Assembly (NCBI GenBank): GCA_946811185.2
Contig: OX328098.1
Location: forward strand, 24,747,084 to 24,811,083
Direction of reading: 5' to 3'
DNA from: Hippopus hippopus
Lineage: Eukaryota > Mollusca > Bivalvia > Cardiida > Cardiidae
Length of the DNA: 64,000 nucleotides
This document shows, one piece after another, positions 61,416 to 64,000 of the stretch. The notes under the pieces were generated by a model. It had not been told where the DNA came from and did no database searches. It saw only the letters and a program-made list of their open reading frames with translations. Within the stretch, counting starts at the first letter, position 1. The number at the start of each line of letters is the position of its first letter. The position numbers were made by a program, and so were the translations under genes.

Positions 61416-62066
61416 CCGTAGTCCCCGCCCACCGCGAAGCCCAACTAGGGGACATGGAGTATGGAGCGGAGTATCGAGCTCCCTATGCCAAGGTTACCCA
61501 AATAATATACTCGGGCAGCAAGGATAAGGCAAAGCCACAAACAGCAGACATGGCTAATTCCTGGGAATCAGAGAACAGCCATGGAAGCTGCTGCCTCAAT
61601 CACAAAACCCATACCACCCAATTAGCCCATGAGCCTACATTAGACTAGGGACTAAAGCATGTTAAGCAAAGTAAAAACTGGTAATTTGAACATACTGACG
61701 GTGTATGAATATATGCGATAACTTAAATGTACAGGATACATGCAGCATTAAGAAAAAGTTTCTCAAGTTCGTGCAATGATCATATATTTTGAAACCATTC
61801 GAGGTATTAACTAAGTCTCGGTATAAACTTATAATGCCCAAATCTAAAAACGACAAGCCGGTTGCACTAGACCTGGCCCATCTAGGCTCTCGTTTACACC
61901 AAAACCGAGGCCAAAGCAGTGTGTTGAAGAGCTGGAGATCCCTGGCTTCCCCTCAACTGCCAGGACCCTCTTTTCCGGTTTACGAGTCTCCACCCACGGC
62001 AAAAAGGCGGGTCCATTGGTGGGGTCTGCGGAACTGCAGCCGGCGAATTCTACCCCCCCCCCCCCC
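61416..62066 (-). other. Probable LINE 5' leader
   Basis: On the minus strand a G-rich start (62,053-62,068) leads to 'CTGCAGTTCCGCAGACCCC', 'GGGATCTCCAGCTCTTC' and a final 'GGCGGGGACTACGGGTG' just before ORF1. Its composition is unlike the surroundings. Its assignment to the LINE is an inference; about 61,640-61,880 is AT-rich and could be a separate insertion. Confidence 0.5.
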
Positions 62067-62344
62067 GCCCCCCGTCATCCAAAACCTGCTAGACATGAGT
62101 TAATAGTATCAAATAAGTTTTCGTTCTGTCAACATGCAAAATCAAGTCGTACAACATGATACACACTGCAGACTTGTTTTATGAGTAAATTGTATGTAAA
62201 TTTGGATTCCAAATTTGGAGCATACTATGTGGGACAATTTTGCCTTAGCAACAAGTCATTTAGAAGAAAGATATTTTACTTAATTATATCCTGTAACACA
62301 GTAAGTTATTGGTACATGCATCATGTCATGCAGAAAGAGTTTCT
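62067..62344. other. Unassigned stretch
   Basis: Nothing recognised. Confidence 0.4.
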
Positions 62345-62585
62345 GCAGCAACACAGATTTTTGTTGATTGATTGAATGGGCGTTTATTCCGCTTTTAACA
62401 TTATTTCAGTCATTTCACGAATATACCTCGCATAGAGTTTCACCAATACTAGAATTGGACTCTGAAGTGTCTTGTCTGAGGGCAATCCCACCAAACTCCA
62501 GTGTTTCGAGTACGGATCGAAAAAGGTACATTTAAGTTGCTAATCCTACACTTTATCACTGAGCCAAGTGGGACTGCTCAAATAT
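62345..62585 (-). mobile_element. tRNA-derived SINE, minus strand
   Basis: Tail complement 'TTGATTGATTGAATGG' at the left, 'CGTTTATTCCGCTTTTAACA' and 'TTATTTCAGTCATTTCACG', and the head complement 'CACTTTATCACTGAGCCAAG' at the right. Confidence 0.8.
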
Positions 62586-63612
62586 TGTTGGATTTTTGCA
62601 AAGCTTATTAGATAATACCCACCGATATGCGAGTTTTTATTTTCCAATGTATTTGTAGATCTATTGATTACTTGTCTGACGACAGAATACAATGTATTGT
62701 TTCCAAAATTCTGCTACAACAAACAACCAAGAATGTCATTATCATGATGCTTAGTCTATTATTGAGGCTATATTACAGTATGTAGAATGGACTCATGCCT
62801 TAAAAGTTAATATGAAACTCCTTTGCATAAGTACATTAAAACTTTTGGGTCATATGTACACTAACTACATATCTACATTTATTACATTCTGTTACTAATA
62901 AGAGTAACATTTTCTCCTGAAAATGGTGTAATATCAGTGTCACGCGAGGGCAGATATGGCGGGGCAACGGGCTGATATCTGATATCCTGCCCGTTGACAA
63001 GATATTTGTTCTAAATCTATAGCAACAGAACACTCGCTCGTAAAGTAACGTTCTCAAAACATCTAGTTTGAAAAAAAAATGGCTGAATCAGTCCGTATAT
63101 CGCTAGCGGACAAATCTTCAGGACTACAGACAATGATTGAATCGCAAAACCAGCAAACACGATAAACAGAGAATAGATTGTTGTTGTCTTGCATTGGGAA
63201 AATTTATTGGACAAGGCGTGGTGTCTATAGGCTAGTAGTTCTGCGAATTTTGTCCGTTGAGCCGGGGGAACCGAGCCTGATTAAGTTTACCAATTCAAAG
63301 CACCAACCATCTATTCTATTTGTCCTGTTTCTCATTGATAATGTGTATCATACTAAATTAAATACTGGGTTCGGAAAAACACACATACCGTTATCTTTTT
63401 AACTATGAATAAAGATGAAGAACTGTTTATTTAAAACGTCCTTATACTGAAGTTGCGATAGTCATGATGAATAATGCATGATTACGTCATGAACGTGACG
63501 TTTACCCGCGGAAAATGAAGTTGTGTTGAACGAAGACAAGAATTTCTCTGTTTTAAGTGTTTAAACATGTTTAAAAAAAAAATCGAGCAAATGATCAATG
63601 AATGTAATAAAC
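62586..63612. other. Mostly unassigned stretch
   Basis: A GC-rich imperfect palindrome lies at about 62,940-63,000 ('GGGCAGATATGGCGGGGC' / 'GATATCCTGCCCG'). A 28-codon plus-strand frame starts at 63,080 (MAESVRISLADKSSGLQTMI...); it has no recognised match and may be chance. Confidence 0.35.
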
Positions 63613-63755
63613 AGGTTATTACACGGCTGATGAGGGCCGGAGAGTGATATCGGCCCTCCACCTCGAAATCTGCCCTCGTGCTAAAGCCCTCGGGGCAGAT
63701 ATCAAGGTGGCGGGCCGATATCACTCTCCGGCCCTCATCAGCCGTATAATAACCT
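63613..63755. repeat. GC-rich hairpin, ~44-bp arms with nested inner hairpin
   Basis: Left arm 'AGGTTATTACACGGCTGATG' ... 'GGAGAGTGATATCGGCCC' is mirrored by 'GGGCCGATATCACTCTCC' ... 'CATCAGCCGTATAATAACCT'. The inner arms 'CCACCTCGAAATCTGCCC' and 'GGGGCAGATATCAAGGTGG' pair again. Confidence 0.88.
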
Positions 63756-63785
63756 CTATGTATATACCTGTACATAAGTACATTT

Positions 63786-64000
63786 TCATTATTTTTATAC
63801 GACGCCGAAGGAGATGTATATTGGCGTCATCTTCTCCGTCTGTTCGTCCGTCAATTTCTTGTGAACGCAACTCCTCCGACATTTCTTGACGGGTTTGGAT
63901 AAAATTTTAACAGAATGTTTCTCATCATGTGACCTATCGCATATTGTCAAGGTTTTGCGATTCATAGCTGCGTCATGGAAAAATGGGGCTTCATGTTATA
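63786..64000. other. Start of another probable dispersed repeat, cut by the window edge
   Basis: 'ACGACGCCGAAGGAGATGTA', 'TTGGCGTCATCTTCTCCGTC' and 'TTCTTGACGGGTTTGGATAA' have the look of a mollusc dispersed repeat, but there is no second copy in the window to compare. Confidence 0.3.

Larger units (their letters stand above)
56943..62066 (-). mobile_element. LINE retrotransposon of the Nimb/I group, minus strand
   Basis: Order on the minus strand: G-rich 5' end and leader (62,066-61,416), gag-like ORF1 (61,415-60,370), ORF2 with endonuclease (from 60,109), partial reverse transcriptase, RNase H and C-terminal zinc motif (ending 57,156). A ~200-bp 3' UTR follows and a (CATT)n tail at 56,946-56,965. 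RNase H next to the RT and a gag with CCHC knuckles place it in the I superfamily. The element is dead: frameshifts, stops and a large RT deletion. No target duplication found; the 5' boundary is uncertain. Confidence 0.85.

Noticed and set aside
61789..62103. Plus-strand protein of 104 residues
   Set aside because: It is antisense to the probable LINE leader and includes a proline run from a poly-C tract.
63080..63163. Short peptide MAESVRISLADK...
   Set aside because: Only 28 codons, no family match and no splice or promoter support.

Overview
The window looks like intergenic and intronic nuclear DNA of a marine or freshwater invertebrate, most probably a bivalve mollusc. This is an inference. 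It rests on the AT-rich composition, the density of tRNA-derived SINEs with the shared tail block typical of mollusc genomes, a Nimb/I-type LINE, Tc1 and mariner remnants, and an ependymin-related gene whose introns are full of small palindromic elements. I see no bacterial operons, rRNA or CRISPR, and no tRNA gene that is clearly not a SINE head. The species cannot be named from the sequence alone.

One multi-exon protein gene can be reconstructed. It lies on the minus strand at 38,260-46,060 and has five short coding exons (45,990-46,060; 45,060-45,225; 43,232-43,418; 41,395-41,482; 38,260-38,332). All boundaries are GT-AG and phases match throughout. The 194-codon product has a signal peptide, four ependymin-type cysteines after it and the family's C-terminal PPEC motif, so it is an ependymin-related secreted glycoprotein. 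Codon 139, in exon 3, is an in-frame TAG. A weaker donor 21 nt upstream would skip it without changing frame. A second possible first exon, with a TATA box, lies on the opposite strand inside intron 1.

The rest is a layered repeat landscape. Region by region: 1-4,245 carries dispersed repeats and a 2.1-kb foldback element (2,137-4,239) whose arms are tandem perfect palindromes. 4,940-5,940 is a broken Tc1-type transposase gene. 6,200-19,400 is a mosaic of short hairpin elements (families A-D), SINEs and a GC-rich inverted-repeat element (10,054-11,080). 19,429-24,310 is a nested stack: an A element split by a tandem hairpin repeat, itself split by a 3.6-kb hAT-like element with an 8-bp target duplication. 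24,400-38,200 holds more hairpin elements, an element with long inverted ends (30,222-32,546) and a ~140-bp tandem array (35,222-36,985). 38,260-46,060 is the ependymin-related gene. 46,160-51,140 holds SINEs and nested hairpin elements. 51,421-52,923 is a decayed mariner. 54,580-56,160 has more hairpins and a ~55-bp tandem array. 56,943 to about 62,066 is a minus-strand LINE with gag, endonuclease, partial RT and RNase H. Further repeats follow to the end.

Family names A, B, C, C', D, E, J, K and P are labels used here only. A, B and the 54.6-kb element have different outer arms but share a nearly identical GC-rich hairpin core. C and C' share another core in the same way. This modular sharing, the palindrome-array foldback element and the stop codon in the ependymin-related gene are the main points of interest. 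All boundaries were read by eye.
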